Shown piece after piece: positions 8,684 through 18,026 of a stretch of DNA of 64,000 nt. The stretch's first letter is position 1. Every line of letters starts with the position of its first letter. This stretch comes from Thiomicrorhabdus cannonii (GTDB lineage: Bacteria; Pseudomonadota; Gammaproteobacteria; Thiomicrospirales; Thiomicrospiraceae), in NCBI RefSeq assembly GCF_013391695.1, contig NZ_JACBGH010000011.1, positions 1-64,000 on the forward strand, given 5' to 3'. Both the position numbers and the translations under genes were made by a program. The notes beneath the pieces were generated by a model, which saw only the letters and a list, made by a program, of their open reading frames with translations, had not been told where the DNA came from and did not search any database.

Positions 8684-9298
8684 CTAATGATTTTTGTGAA
8701 TTACTTTCTCAATAACGTTGCTATCATCGTCATACGTGTATTCCACAACTTGTTTAACTTCACCTGCTTCATCATATTCATATTCACGAGACAGATTTAA
8801 AGATTCAAACTCCATTCCAACTTCTACAGAGCCGTTTTTATAACTAGCTAAATACTTTAACGTACCGTTATCATTAGCATACGTTCTAGCTTCTGTAATA
8901 TCGCCTTTTTCATCATAGTTAACCGTTGTTGTTGTATCCGCTATTTTGTCCACAATCTCCACAACTTTAGAAAATCCATAACGCTTAAGATAGTGCTCAT
9001 CCTCTTCAATAAATTCTTTGTTCGCGCTTAACTTACTATCTAAACCAATCAAGTTTTCAACACGTAATCGGCTAATTAAGTTAACTAAGCTATTAACACC
9101 TTTATCCGTAGAGTCTCTCATTAATTCGCATGAAACGTTTAACTTGTCAAAGTCTGATTTAACTCCTGAAAAATAACCGTCCAATCGTGCATTTAAATCA
9201 ATATTATTTTGATTTACGCGTTTCATCATCACGATAAACAAAACGACCAAAACAACAGAACACAACAGATTGAAAGCCAACACCAATTCAGACAACAT
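8684..9298 (-). CDS. Membrane-anchored protein with YD-like repeats
   Basis: 204 residues. One N-terminal transmembrane helix (about residues 4-24, VLAFNLLCSVVLVVLFIVMM) is followed by a short coiled region. From about residue 120 there are repeated tyrosine-aspartate turns (TTVNYDEKGDITEARTY, SREYEYDEAGEVKQVVEY, YTYDDDSNVIEKV) that resemble YD/RHS-style beta repeats, three copies. It is the first gene of the four-gene run; no regulatory palindrome of the GCGACA type is visible upstream, where instead an IS30 remnant begins about 100 bases away. The function is unknown. Confidence 0.7.
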   Translation of the reverse strand: MLSELVLAFNLLCSVVLVVLFIVMMKRVNQNNIDLNARLDGYFSGVKSDFDKLNVSCELMRDSTDKGVNSLVNLISRLRVENLIGLDSKLSANKEFIEEDEHYLKRYGFSKVVEIVDKIADTTTTVNYDEKGDITEARTYANDNGTLKYLASYKNGSVEVGMEFESLNLSREYEYDEAGEVKQVVEYTYDDDSNVIEKVIHKNH

Positions 9299-9400
9299 CT
9301 AGACTCCTTAATAAATAAAATTACTGATTAAAAATGTAAAGCGATGCAATAATAAAAGCAATCAACCTTTTCACCGACAACGATATTAACTGCCTTGAAT

Positions 9401-9978
9401 TCAACTAACAGTTGCAACACCCACTTGGCATTTGCATCTTTTTAAGACCTCCAACGGCGATTTAAAGCCATGCCGTTTTCGAAGTCGGTTATTGAGTTTA
9501 TCTTCAACCGCTTGAATTTGTTCATTCGTTCCACGCTCCCAGCTATGGTAGGGACGCGCAAAATAACATTTGCAGCTCAAGGCTTCACTGACCTTATGAT
9601 GATGCTCGAATTCCTTGCCGTTGTCCGCGGTGTTGGTTCTGACTACCCATTCCTTAAGGGCGCCCATCATCGCTGTCGCCGTCAATTCCGCTGTTGCTCT
9701 GCTGACTTTGAGCATTTTGAGTAGTCCCGTTTTCCTCTCTACTACAGTGACTAGCGCCGCCGAGTTTTGCGCACTTTGTGGCGTAGATGCTTATATAGCT
9801 CGCCACCTTGCGCTTTGTCTTGAGTAGATATGGTAAATCCACTCGTGACTAATTCGTTTTTTGTGCGCCCTCTCCAGGTAACCAGCGATCTGTTGAGGTG
9901 ACCACTGATACTCCGTTAAATAGTGCTTCACCCGACCAATGATCCAGGTGTCACGCATACCGTACTTAGAGGCTGTCG
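9401..9978 (-). pseudogene. IS30-family transposase remnant
   Basis: The minus strand carries IS30-type text in two frames. Upstream part: RDTWIIGRVKHYL, SPQQIAGYLER, ISHEWIYHIY and, after a frame change near 9830, STQDKAQGGELYKHLRHKV. Downstream part: TNTADNGKEFEHHHKVSEAL, YFARPYHSWERGTNE and DKLNNRLRKRHGFKSPLEVL, the DDE core and C-terminus. The N-terminal HTH half is missing, a frameshift and an in-frame stop split the rest, and about 25 residues are deleted between WERGTNE and EDKLNNR. No inverted repeats were found. The 200 bases on to 10184 hold nothing I recognise. Confidence 0.85.
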
Positions 9979-10184
9979 TCTATGTACTGTGTATTACTCA
10001 GCCAGTTGAGCCCAGTATTTGTTGGGAGGGGGGCTGGATGTTGCGTTTATTATCTGAACTCAGGGATTTATAAGCTAATAACTAATCAACAGACCAGCCA
10101 ACCTCACCTATTTTTTTAATGATGGCTCTAACTGGAGTTTTTGAACTGTTAACGACATCGCATTTTCATTCAAATTAGACACAA

Positions 10185-11399
10185 CTATCTATATTTAAAA
10201 AAACTTCTAGTTACTCTTCTTACCCTTGCATCAAACGATTTAACCTCATCAAAATAACCCAATTTTTCAAGAATTTCTGCGACCTTATCCAACTCTGAAG
10301 TCGAGGCTCGATCATTTAAAAAATAAACAACCCCACCTTCTTGATCGGCTTTAAAGTAATGCTTCATTACAAAATCATATAAAGGCTTTTTAGTCGGTTC
10401 TTTACTTAATTTATAAAAGCCATATTGATACAACTTTTTCGGACACTTCGTTCTACTTACCGAGTTTTCGAACCTATCAGCTCTATCACTAATTTTCTTT
10501 AATGCAGCAACAAATCTGGAAACCTTATCCTCTGCTATCAAAAGTTTTTCACGATTTATTTCTGATTCTGCCATCGTTTCATTTAATTTGGACACTAGAT
10601 AGTTAATATCCTCAATGACCTCTTTAATCGTTAAATGGGTTTGCTTTAAAGCCTCATTTAGCATCATCTGTTTGACTTTGAACTTATCTAGCTCGCTTAC
10701 TCCAGAAACATGCCTAACCCCTGCATAAGTCAAGAAACCAACGGCACCCAATACAGCAAGCCCCCCAGTCACCCCCATTCCCAAACCAAGCGTAGCCAAG
10801 CCTGAAGTTACACCCGCTGCTGAAAGACCCACTACTGAACCCGATATATAGACAGCCGCAATCGGTGCCCCAACAGCTGCGGCAGTAGCAGCTAATTTCG
10901 AAGCACCTTCTCTGATCTTATTATCATCAACATTCTCATCTAAAATTTTGAATCCATCTAGCACCGCCTGATAAGCAAAATTAATTTCCTTTTCAGACAA
11001 GCCAAAAAGCTCTTTATTAAGGGCAACAAAGGACACATCACCATCAAAATTCTTTTTAGACGAATAATGAGCATTAATAATATCTTTAACCAGTGAAATC
11101 ATTACAGATTGATGCTGGCTCGAATCACTTAACTCTTTTATCTCAGAAATCAGAGTCTTGGTAGCTATTTGTGTCTCTTCAGAAATACTGTCAATATACG
11201 TACGAACATCAAACCTAACTTCTTTGGAAAGCTGAAGTCTTGTCATCAACAACAAAATTTCTGAAAGTTCATCTGCATCAATATTTTTATCGTCATCAAA
11301 CGTCATATTGACGATAACTTGCACATAAGCTCTCTTAAACTGATCTGACATTTCTGTGAGAACCATGACTTGAAGCTCTTCTTTAAATTGATTATTCAT
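10185..11399 (-). CDS. TerB-like / glycine-rich hydrophobic protein, cargo of locus A
   Basis: A 404-residue protein. I start it at the ATG 11399 (MNNQ...), behind GGGG; the earlier in-frame ATG at 11432 lacks a ribosome site and lies in a leader shared with locus B. Residues 1-130 are helical with an acidic DDDKNIDADE turn, like a TerB domain. Residues about 165-245 form an unusual Gly/Ala-rich hydrophobic stretch containing VVGLSAAGVTSGLATLGLG, which could span or disturb a membrane. A coiled region and a basic C-terminus follow. The operator palindrome at 11471-11487 lies just upstream. It looks like a membrane-acting effector, by inference only. Confidence 0.75.
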   Translation of the reverse strand: MNNQFKEELQVMVLTEMSDQFKRAYVQVIVNMTFDDDKNIDADELSEILLLMTRLQLSKEVRFDVRTYIDSISEETQIATKTLISEIKELSDSSQHQSVMISLVKDIINAHYSSKKNFDGDVSFVALNKELFGLSEKEINFAYQAVLDGFKILDENVDDNKIREGASKLAATAAAVGAPIAAVYISGSVVGLSAAGVTSGLATLGLGMGVTGGLAVLGAVGFLTYAGVRHVSGVSELDKFKVKQMMLNEALKQTHLTIKEVIEDINYLVSKLNETMAESEINREKLLIAEDKVSRFVAALKKISDRADRFENSVSRTKCPKKLYQYGFYKLSKEPTKKPLYDFVMKHYFKADQEGGVVYFLNDRASTSELDKVAEILEKLGYFDEVKSFDARVRRVTRSFFKYR

Positions 11400-11413
11400 T
11401 TTTAAAACCCCAT

Positions 11414-11464
11414 CCAAGTTTAATGCAACCATTACATATTACCACGTATTTATTAGCCAAAATT
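11414..11464 (-). repeat. 51-bp leader identical to 46165-46215
   Basis: The 51 bases between the start region of the 404-aa gene and the operator are identical to those before the sigma-4-like gene of locus B, whereas the downstream genes are unrelated after the codons for MNNQ. The block holds the likely -10 region and untranslated leader. It is the boundary where the two loci exchange different downstream genes. Confidence 0.9.
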
Positions 11465-11470
11465 CTAATG

Positions 11471-11487
11471 GCGACATTAGTTGTCGC
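11471..11487. promoter_or_regulatory. WYL-type operator 1 (GCGACA-N5-TGTCGC)
   Basis: Perfect inverted repeat GCGACA TTAGT TGTCGC, placed 72 bases before the start of the 404-aa gene and 22 bases beyond the stop of the 100-aa gene. It is one of seven copies in the island, each in a promoter region. Confidence 0.8.
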
Positions 11488-11508
11488 ATGATTTTGTATG
11501 ATTAACAT

Positions 11509-11811
11509 CTAAACAACACTCTGCAAACAACCAAAATGTTCCATTTCGATCCCTTCAATGAAGGGAATAATATTTTCATAAAGCATTGGATTCTTTTGTT
11601 TTAGGATTTCTAATCCCGACTTTCTCTCCTGTGCAGTGGGCCGATTGACATAACTCAACGCAAGGCAATACAGCATCCACTCTGGTGTTGTCGTGTCGGT
11701 TGACTCCTTTATCACCAAAGGCACATAGGAACGGTCCCTTTTTACCTTCATCTGCCCTTCATTGAACGCCATCACACTGCGCACTCTTTCTTCAAAACCC
11801 TGTATGATCAT
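11509..11811 (-). CDS. Small partner protein of the AAA+ ATPase, locus A
   Basis: 100 residues, unknown family, closely similar over its whole length to the 100-aa protein at 46258-46560 (shared phrases FEERVRSVMAFNE, RDRSYVPLVI, RKSGLEILKQKNP, YENI.PFI). The start at 11811 (MIIQGF) is chosen to match the copy in locus B; an upstream TTG would overlap the AAA+ stop. It follows the ATPase by 12 bases in both loci, so it is a fixed partner. No metal site, signal or membrane segment is visible. Confidence 0.8.
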   Translation of the reverse strand: MIIQGFEERVRSVMAFNEGQMKVKRDRSYVPLVIKESTDTTTPEWMLYCLALSYVNRPTAQERKSGLEILKQKNPMLYENIIPFIEGIEMEHFGCLQSVV

Positions 11812-11822
11812 GCCTGCTATCC

Positions 11823-13935
11823 TCAATGCGACAATTCACTCATAAAACCAATTCCCGTTCTTTTTACATAACCGGGCTTGAACTGGCACTCCTGCTCCAA
11901 AGCAGAAAGCAGCGTGCCTGGTTCAGGTAACATCCCGCCGATACTCAGCCTCCTCATAACAGCTGAAAAATCACCAGGAGTAAGCACTTTCATGCTTTTT
12001 AGTTGCTCCCATATACAGTCCTGATCGTACTGATGGATTTCGTATTGACGGAAGATCGCTTCAATCATTGACCAGGCCTGTTCAGTTTTTAGGGGCTTGA
12101 ATTCAAGCTTAAAGTCAAAGCGCCGTAGGGCCGCTTGATCAATGTTATTCATTAGGTTGGTGGACGCGATAAACACCCCTTCAAAACTTTCCATCTGCGT
12201 GAGCAATTCATTGACCTGCGTGACTTCCCAACTCCTCACAGCGTTTTCACGGGATTGCAAAAAGCTGTCCGCTTCATCAATTTGCAGAACTGCCCCTTCT
12301 CTTTTAGCCTCCTTGAATGCACGTGCAATATTCTGTTCAGCCACACCCACATACGGAGATAGCAGGTCAGAAGCGCGCTTAATCAACAGCGGTCTATCTA
12401 ACTCTTTAGCCAGGAAATTGCCAAAAGCCGTCTTACCGGTTCCTGGCAAACCATAAAGACAGAAGTGACCTCGCTGCGAGTGCTGCATCCCCATTACAAG
12501 CTGCTCGATATCCGCATCGGTATTCACGTAATCTAGGGAATAACCTAAACCGGTTTTTAGGCTTTTCAATTCCAAAGACGGGTGTCCCTGCGCTTCCAGC
12601 GTTGAATTGATTAGCGTAAGCATATGGTTTTGAATGGCCTCTCGAGGCTCGTCGGGCTTGGCTATGGTCTGCACCACTTTTACTGCACGACTAATCACTG
12701 CTGGCACCAACTGCTTATGATCGGCCAATTGCTGAATCCAATCCTGACTGACATCCACGCCTTGCAAGGCATTTTGGATAATCTCGCATCGCACGCTTCT
12801 GGGAGGAGTATCAATTTCAATCACCAAATCAAAACGGCGAATATAGGCTGAATCAATCTGCCCGATCGAATTACTGATCCAAAACGCAGGCACTGGGTTT
12901 TCTTCCAATAACTTGTTAATCCATCCTTTATTTCCACTTTGGCTTTTTCTCTCCATAAACAATGAAATGCTATGCGGGAATACATCCTCCACCTCATCAA
13001 AGAGCACCAAGCTTTGGGTATTTTTTTGCAAGGCGCACTGGGCTAACTTGTAAAGCTCGACTCTTCTTCCCTCAATTAATCCCTCTCGGCCCTTATCCTC
13101 ACTAGTTATCTCATACAGGGGATATTCAAGAGATTCTGCAATCGCTTTAACCCACTCGGTCCTACCAGTACCTGGCGGCCCATACACTAGGACATTGGTT
13201 CCTATACGAGACCTCTGCCCCTTCAAATACCTTAACAAACGCTTAGATTGATCTCCTAAATGAGGGAAGTTTTCCAGGGTCAGCGATGCTGGCTTACTCA
13301 GAGAAAAATACCGTTTCAAAAGCTCGATAGGATCATTACACTCGACTGTTAACACATCCTCGAGTCCTTCTAGTAAATCCACCTTATTGCTTAAAGTGTT
13401 ATGCATACGAACATCTATCCTCAAAAGTCCTGACGACGCTAACAAAGACTGACTATCAAGCGATAGTGCAATTTCTTTTTTAGATTGCCCCAATACCGTT
13501 GCGAGGATCTCAACCAGTTGCTGACGGTTCAATTCACCAATACTATTCATAAGGTCATTGAACTCATCATGAGACCTGAGCAAAACAAAAAAAACCAAGC
13601 AATAAGAAATCGATATCATTCAGACCGATTGACTCTTTTAACTTTTGCAAGTTCCCTGCCATTGCACCATTAAAACCGGGATTCAGAGCAGACAACCTCT
13701 TCTCTAGATGCTGTGACTGTATAAGCAGCTTGGGAAGTACTCCCGGATCAGACTCATCCACTTCCAACTGCATCAATTCGGCTAAGTGACCAATATCAAA
13801 ACGAGTCAATTTGGATGAAAGTAGTTTTGAATAAAAGCGCTTATGGCTACACACTCTTGCTGTCCAAAGTGCATAAAGGCTTTCATGATCCTCAGATAAT
13901 AGAAACTCTTTGGAACACAAATCTTCTTCAAACAT
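11823..13935 (-). pseudogene. Double-AAA+ ATPase, locus A copy, frameshifted
   Basis: The intact counterpart is the 703-aa protein of locus B. Start ATG 13935 (MFEEDLCSKEF) has a strong GGGGAGAGGG site. The frame breaks at the T8 run 13587-13594 (coding strand): reading GGT TTT TTT TGT leads to a stop nine codons on, whereas removing one T restores GFFVLLRSHDEF and the complete remainder. Both ATP sites are present (GPPGTGRT with Lys changed to Arg in the first; GLPGTGKT in the second), with Walker B LFDEVEDVF and LQIDEAD. The C-terminal two thirds is almost identical to locus B, the N-terminal third clearly diverged. Slippage on T8 could still yield some full-length product; a sequencing error is also possible. 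Confidence 0.85.
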
Positions 13936-14015
13936 TGCCCTCTCCCCTTGAACCATTGATTTAAATACAATGTAACGTGAGCGAAGACAAAAATTAAGGC
14001 CAGGAACGATAGGTT

Positions 14016-14032
14016 GCGACATTTAGCGTCGC
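14016..14032. promoter_or_regulatory. WYL-type operator 2
   Basis: GCGACA TTTAG CGTCGC, one mismatch from the consensus palindrome, 81 bases upstream of the AAA+ start at 13935. The remaining bases up to 14186 contain no gene. Confidence 0.7.
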
Positions 14033-14186
14033 TATCATTTAATCAGACAGGATTAACGAGAGGTCAGAAGGCGCTATGAACAATGTAGGTTCAGCATGAA
14101 GAACGCTTGATGGCACATATCCCAGCAAGCGCTTAAACAGAATTATTTACAAGATCGTTTGATAGGTAATTTTTTTAAATATGCTC

Positions 14187-15452
14187 TTATCGCAACGAGT
14201 CAATTTCGTTTTGAGTTTTTGGAGCACTCAATAACTCATCCTTTGCATCAGTAATTTTTTGCCGAATATCTATCTGCCAAATTCCATTCGTACCTTTAAT
14301 CAGAAGATATAAAAAGAACAACGGTAGTATCAGCGTTTTAAAAATAAAAAGGGCCATTAAATTAATCATATTGGTTGCTGTATTTTCCAGACCTTCTTTG
14401 AGCTTTAAAATTTTATCGGCATCAAAAAATGAGGATACAGAACTACCCATCTTTGAAATTCCATTTCCAATAGCACTAAAAACGCCATTTGACTTTCCAT
14501 CCAGAATATTTTGATTCTCTTGGATTTGATCATCAAGCGTATCCAGCTTATCCTGCAGATCGCTATATGTTTTATTAAGCACAGTTAACTGCTCGTCATA
14601 CTTTTCCTGCTCTGCTCGCAATGCATCAATTTTTTCATTTTTCTGCGTCAAATTTGCCCACAGACTTTTTTCATCTTTAATCTGTTTTATTTGGCCATCA
14701 ATACCTACAATTTTTTGATTGATTTCCGTTTTTTCCGATACGGTGGATGCAAGCTTACGCTCGATTACTACACGCTCTTCACGATCATTATTCAATTGCT
14801 GCTCAACCTTACTGCGCTCGTCATGTTGAGCCTGCAATTGCATGGCCTCCTCTTGCTTAGAGACAGCTTGCAAAGCACCAATATCTTTCTCTGAAACGGG
14901 CTCAATAAATGCCTTATCAACTGTCCCATTAAGAAAAAGCGCTAAAACAATGGCATAACGTACAAACAGCATAAAAATGAATGTCTTAGATATAAGCCCA
15001 AAATAGAGGGTTAATCTGTAATGAATCGCCAAAATCATCATCAAGGCCGAGAGTGTCAGCATGCTCTTGAAAAAGATGTCGGACGTAATCTCGATTAGCA
15101 ACTTCTGAATAATCAAAGAACCAATAGAAAGCTTCATCATTGAAGAATATTGTTCGACCAAATCATTAAATGGGTCAAGGGCTTCACCGATGGCAATCGA
15201 CATCCCAGCACCCAATGAAATTTGAACCTCCGTCGATTGAGCAACGGAAATCAAACCATTTAAGAGCTTTGCGACGCCAAACGCCAATGTTGATTGGAGC
15301 ACAGCTCCATCAACATACTCAGTGGCTTGTCCGTCGAGATACCCTGTCCATGAAAAAATCACGGCAAACACAATAATTGAATATAGAAATAGCCTGCTTC
15401 TCATACTAGAGGATGCAACGTCACCGAAGAACTTATTCATTTTTAAACTCAT
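14187..15452 (-). CDS. Inner-membrane coiled-coil protein, locus A
   Basis: 421 residues, unknown family. Four or five hydrophobic helices occupy residues 20-40, 55-110 (weak), 128-147 and 150-175; a long charged coiled coil follows (about 190-320, KQEEAMQLQAQHDERSKVEQQ and on) and a last hydrophobic hairpin lies at 370-395. The layout, membrane domain plus long coiled stalk plus membrane return, suggests a structural or sensor part. It stands between a 107-aa gene 99 bases upstream and the AAA+ gene downstream. It is absent from locus B. An ATG four codons in is an equally good start. Confidence 0.75.
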   Translation of the reverse strand: MSLKMNKFFGDVASSSMRSRLFLYSIIVFAVIFSWTGYLDGQATEYVDGAVLQSTLAFGVAKLLNGLISVAQSTEVQISLGAGMSIAIGEALDPFNDLVEQYSSMMKLSIGSLIIQKLLIEITSDIFFKSMLTLSALMMILAIHYRLTLYFGLISKTFIFMLFVRYAIVLALFLNGTVDKAFIEPVSEKDIGALQAVSKQEEAMQLQAQHDERSKVEQQLNNDREERVVIERKLASTVSEKTEINQKIVGIDGQIKQIKDEKSLWANLTQKNEKIDALRAEQEKYDEQLTVLNKTYSDLQDKLDTLDDQIQENQNILDGKSNGVFSAIGNGISKMGSSVSSFFDADKILKLKEGLENTATNMINLMALFIFKTLILPLFFLYLLIKGTNGIWQIDIRQKITDAKDELLSAPKTQNEIDSLR

Positions 15453-15551
15453 TCCATTTATTCAAACGTACACATTTGAAGTATTTCACCGAGGGCAGTT
15501 CAGAACCGCTTATTATTGTCTCATACCGCCCACTAAAATACGCATAAGTTA

Positions 15552-15875
15552 TTACCAGAATTCTTCGCTTATTCGTCTATTTCTAAATTGGATCAAATAA
15601 AATAGCGCCCTATTTGTAAAAGAGATTCCTATACCTTCGTATTTAAAATGTAATGCAGATACTCTAATACTCTCCTCCATTTCCGCATAGGAAATCTCGG
15701 GATAGTGCGCATGAATCTTGTCCATAAAAGGGCGCAATTCCTCCAAGAGGATTTGGAAAATGGCCTCATTCCGTGTGCTCTGGTAGTAATACACTAAGTC
15801 GTGCTGTTGCTTTCTGGATTCAAACTGCGCAAACATCAGTTCCTCGCCATCAAGTCCATCCATCACACTACTCAT
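15552..15875 (-). CDS. Small protein of unknown function, locus A
   Basis: 107 residues with no recognised family, no signal peptide and no clear membrane helix. The sequence is mainly helical, acidic at the N-terminus (MSSVMDGLDGEELMFAQFE) and ends in FRNRRISEEFW. It lies 26 bases after the Sel1-repeat gene and 99 bases before the membrane protein gene, on the same strand, so it is part of the same transcript. The function cannot be guessed. Confidence 0.65.
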   Translation of the reverse strand: MSSVMDGLDGEELMFAQFESRKQQHDLVYYYQSTRNEAIFQILLEELRPFMDKIHAHYPEISYAEMEESIRVSALHFKYEGIGISFTNRALFYLIQFRNRRISEEFW

Positions 15876-15901
15876 CTTCTATACCTATTGTTGAAAATCA
15901 G

Positions 15902-16795
15902 TTATGGACGATTGAAACTTTTGTAGAGTTCACACCCTTTGTTCCAACCTGTATCACAAAAGATACCCATTGTTTCTTTGGCAAACTCCTTTTGCGCGCC
16001 TTGTAATCCACCCGCTCTGTTTTCGAATTGCTCGATTAACTTATAGGCATCTGAATTTCGTTTGTCGTATGCTTTTTTCAGCCACTTAGCAGCCTCTACC
16101 TGACTAGCCTCTACTCCTGAACCGGAATGGTATAACACGGCAAGTCGATACATGCTTTCTGAACGCCCATTTTCAGCAGCCTTTTTAGTCCAAGAAAATG
16201 CTTTAGGCAAATCAATATCACCAGCTAGTCCGTCTTCGAAATAATAGGCTGCCCAAACCTGAGCATTCACATCACCTTTTTCTGCGGCCTTCAAAAACAG
16301 GGATAGAGCCTTTTTTTGGTCCTTTTCAACGCCTGTCCCCTCTCGATACAACAATGCCAACTGACGTAGTGCCAAAGGAATATCCTTGTCAGCGGCAGTT
16401 TGGATCAGTTGACTTCCTTTTTCAATATTCATTCTTATGCCATCACCTTGTACGTAGGCTCTACCCAAATAGGCCATTGCAAGGTAATCCCCTTTATCTG
16501 ATGCTTTTTTGAACCACTCATTTGCTAAATGACTATCCGCAGCCTTGAAGTACCCTGCTAGATAAATCCTCCCCAAATAGGTCATTGCGGTCTTATTTCC
16601 ATTTTTTGCAAGCTCCTCAAACTCAATGAAAGCGGTTTGCATGTCACTTGCGAGCTCCCTTGTATTAGAATTTTTTTCAAAATTCTGGAGTGCCTCGTTG
16701 TACACATTGATCGCATGATTAAGGTCGGATGCCTTGACGGGAGTGGCAAGAATGAATAGAGACAAAAAGATAAAACGCTTGATAGAAAACAACAT
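15902..16795 (-). CDS. Secreted Sel1-like repeat protein, locus A
   Basis: 297 residues. The start at 16795 has an AGGAGG site and gives a clean signal peptide (MLFSIKRFIFLSLFILATPVKA, cleavage after about residue 22); the longer frame upstream would ruin it. Five or so Sel1-type repeats follow, marked by AMTYLGRIYLAGY, AMAYLGRAYVQGDG, ALRQLALLYREGTG, AQVWAAYYFEDG and SMYRLAVLYHSGSG. Such alpha-alpha repeats bind partner proteins, here in the periplasm. It is the promoter-proximal gene of locus A, transcribed away from the WYL regulator, with the operator at 16874-16890 in between. Confidence 0.85.
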   Translation of the reverse strand: MLFSIKRFIFLSLFILATPVKASDLNHAINVYNEALQNFEKNSNTRELASDMQTAFIEFEELAKNGNKTAMTYLGRIYLAGYFKAADSHLANEWFKKASDKGDYLAMAYLGRAYVQGDGIRMNIEKGSQLIQTAADKDIPLALRQLALLYREGTGVEKDQKKALSLFLKAAEKGDVNAQVWAAYYFEDGLAGDIDLPKAFSWTKKAAENGRSESMYRLAVLYHSGSGVEASQVEAAKWLKKAYDKRNSDAYKLIEQFENRAGGLQGAQKEFAKETMGIFCDTGWNKGCELYKSFNRP

Positions 16796-16871
16796 AAAAC
16801 ACCTCCTTGGTTTAGTTTCAGGAAGTGTTTTACCCAAATTGCAAAAGTTTATCTATACGCTCCAAAGCAAG

Positions 16872-16892
16872 ATGCGACAATAATCGTCGCAT
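16872..16892. promoter_or_regulatory. WYL-type operator 3, divergent promoter
   Basis: ATGCGAC AATAATC GTCGCAT, a perfect 7-base-arm palindrome and a one-mismatch version of GCGACA-N5-TGTCGC. It lies midway between the divergent Sel1 gene (start 16795) and the WYL regulator (start 16960), well placed to control both. Confidence 0.8.
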
Positions 16893-16959
16893 TTAACGAA
16901 ATTGGCGTTGTCTATCCAATACAATTCAATTACAGTCACCCTAAAACTGAGAAAAAACC

Positions 16960-17964
16960 ATGAACGATGCATGTTTCCGTAGAATTCAAACACTAAGATT
17001 CTTACCCACTGCACCAGCGCGGATTAGTGTTTCTCACCTTCACGACAAACTAACCGGCCAAGGTTTTGATATTGATAAACGCTCGCTGCAACGCGACTTG
17101 AACTCACTTTCAAAACTGTTTGCTATCGAAAATGATGGTAATAAGGATATCCCGGGCTGGTACTGGCGGAAGGATGCGGAAAAACTCGAACTCCCAGAAA
17201 TGGAGCCGGCCGTGGCGCTGAGTTTCCGAATGGTGAAATTGTTTTTAGAGAAGTTCATGCCTCCGAGCACATTGGGAGACTTGGATGGCTATTTCAGACA
17301 CAGTGATAATGTTCTCAACAATCTCACCCATAACCACTTAAGTGGTTGGAATGATAAGGTCGCCCTTTTATCCAGAAGTCAGCCTCTTCTTAGCCCTGCG
17401 ATTGATCCGGTGGTATTGGCAGAAACCTACCAAGCCCTGTTACTAGAAAAACAAATCAAGGCTCATTACCAACCCAGGAATGAGGAACCGCGTGATTACA
17501 TCATCAATCCACACGGCATTGTGATCGTCGATAAAATCATTTATCTCGTAGGTTCACTGTGGGAATATCAAGATATCAAGCAATTCGCATTGCACCGTTT
17601 TATCAGCGCAGAACAACTTGAATCCGACATGCTCAAGCAGGACAGCTTTAATCTAAACAACTACATTCATGCCGGTCACTTTGAGTATTTAGTGGACCAG
17701 AACCAATTTATCGAACTCAAGCTCAAAATTAATAAAATCATTGCTACGCATCTAAGCGAAAGCAAACTATCTAAGGATCAAACCATCACACGCACCGAAA
17801 CAGAGATATTTCTTGAAGCGACCGTTAAGAATACCCAGCAATTGCGCTGGTGGCTAATGGGCTTTGGAAAGAGCATTGAAATTGTTGAACCCGAAAACCT
17901 GAGAAAAGAGTTTAAAAACACTTTTAAGGAATTATACGAAACCTACTCTGCAGACAGCGTATAA
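16960..17964 (+). CDS. WYL-domain transcriptional regulator, locus A
   Basis: 334 residues. N-terminal winged helix-turn-helix (residues about 5-65, with RISVSHLHDKLTGQGFDIDKRSLQRDLNSL), central WYL domain (about 130-215, KAHYQP...PHGIVIVDKIIYLVGSLWEYQDIKQFALHRF) and C-terminal WCX domain ending QLRWWLMGFGKSIEIVEPENL. Such proteins (BrxR, CapW) repress phage-defence operons and respond to an unknown ligand or nucleic acid. The first 230 residues are nearly identical to the regulator at 48852-49850 even in DNA; the last 90 differ. It is divergent from the locus A operon across operator 3 and leads into the Wadjet genes. Confidence 0.93.
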   Translation: MNDACFRRIQTLRFLPTAPARISVSHLHDKLTGQGFDIDKRSLQRDLNSLSKLFAIENDGNKDIPGWYWRKDAEKLELPEMEPAVALSFRMVKLFLEKFMPPSTLGDLDGYFRHSDNVLNNLTHNHLSGWNDKVALLSRSQPLLSPAIDPVVLAETYQALLLEKQIKAHYQPRNEEPRDYIINPHGIVIVDKIIYLVGSLWEYQDIKQFALHRFISAEQLESDMLKQDSFNLNNYIHAGHFEYLVDQNQFIELKLKINKIIATHLSESKLSKDQTITRTETEIFLEATVKNTQQLRWWLMGFGKSIEIVEPENLRKEFKNTFKELYETYSADSV

Positions 17965-18026
17965 AATATAAATACTGGAGTCAATTTGAAGCCTGAATTT
18001 AAACATACTCACAATAGGAGAAATGC

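Noticed and set aside
9401-9715. Complete small transposase gene
   Set aside because: It is only the C-terminal piece of an IS30 transposase with a deletion; the upstream parts are in another frame.
11399-11432. MVALNL... as N-terminus of the 404-aa protein (and of the sigma-4 protein)
   Set aside because: No ribosome site at this ATG; the leader is common to both loci and the ATG for MNNQ has GGGG or GAGG upstream.
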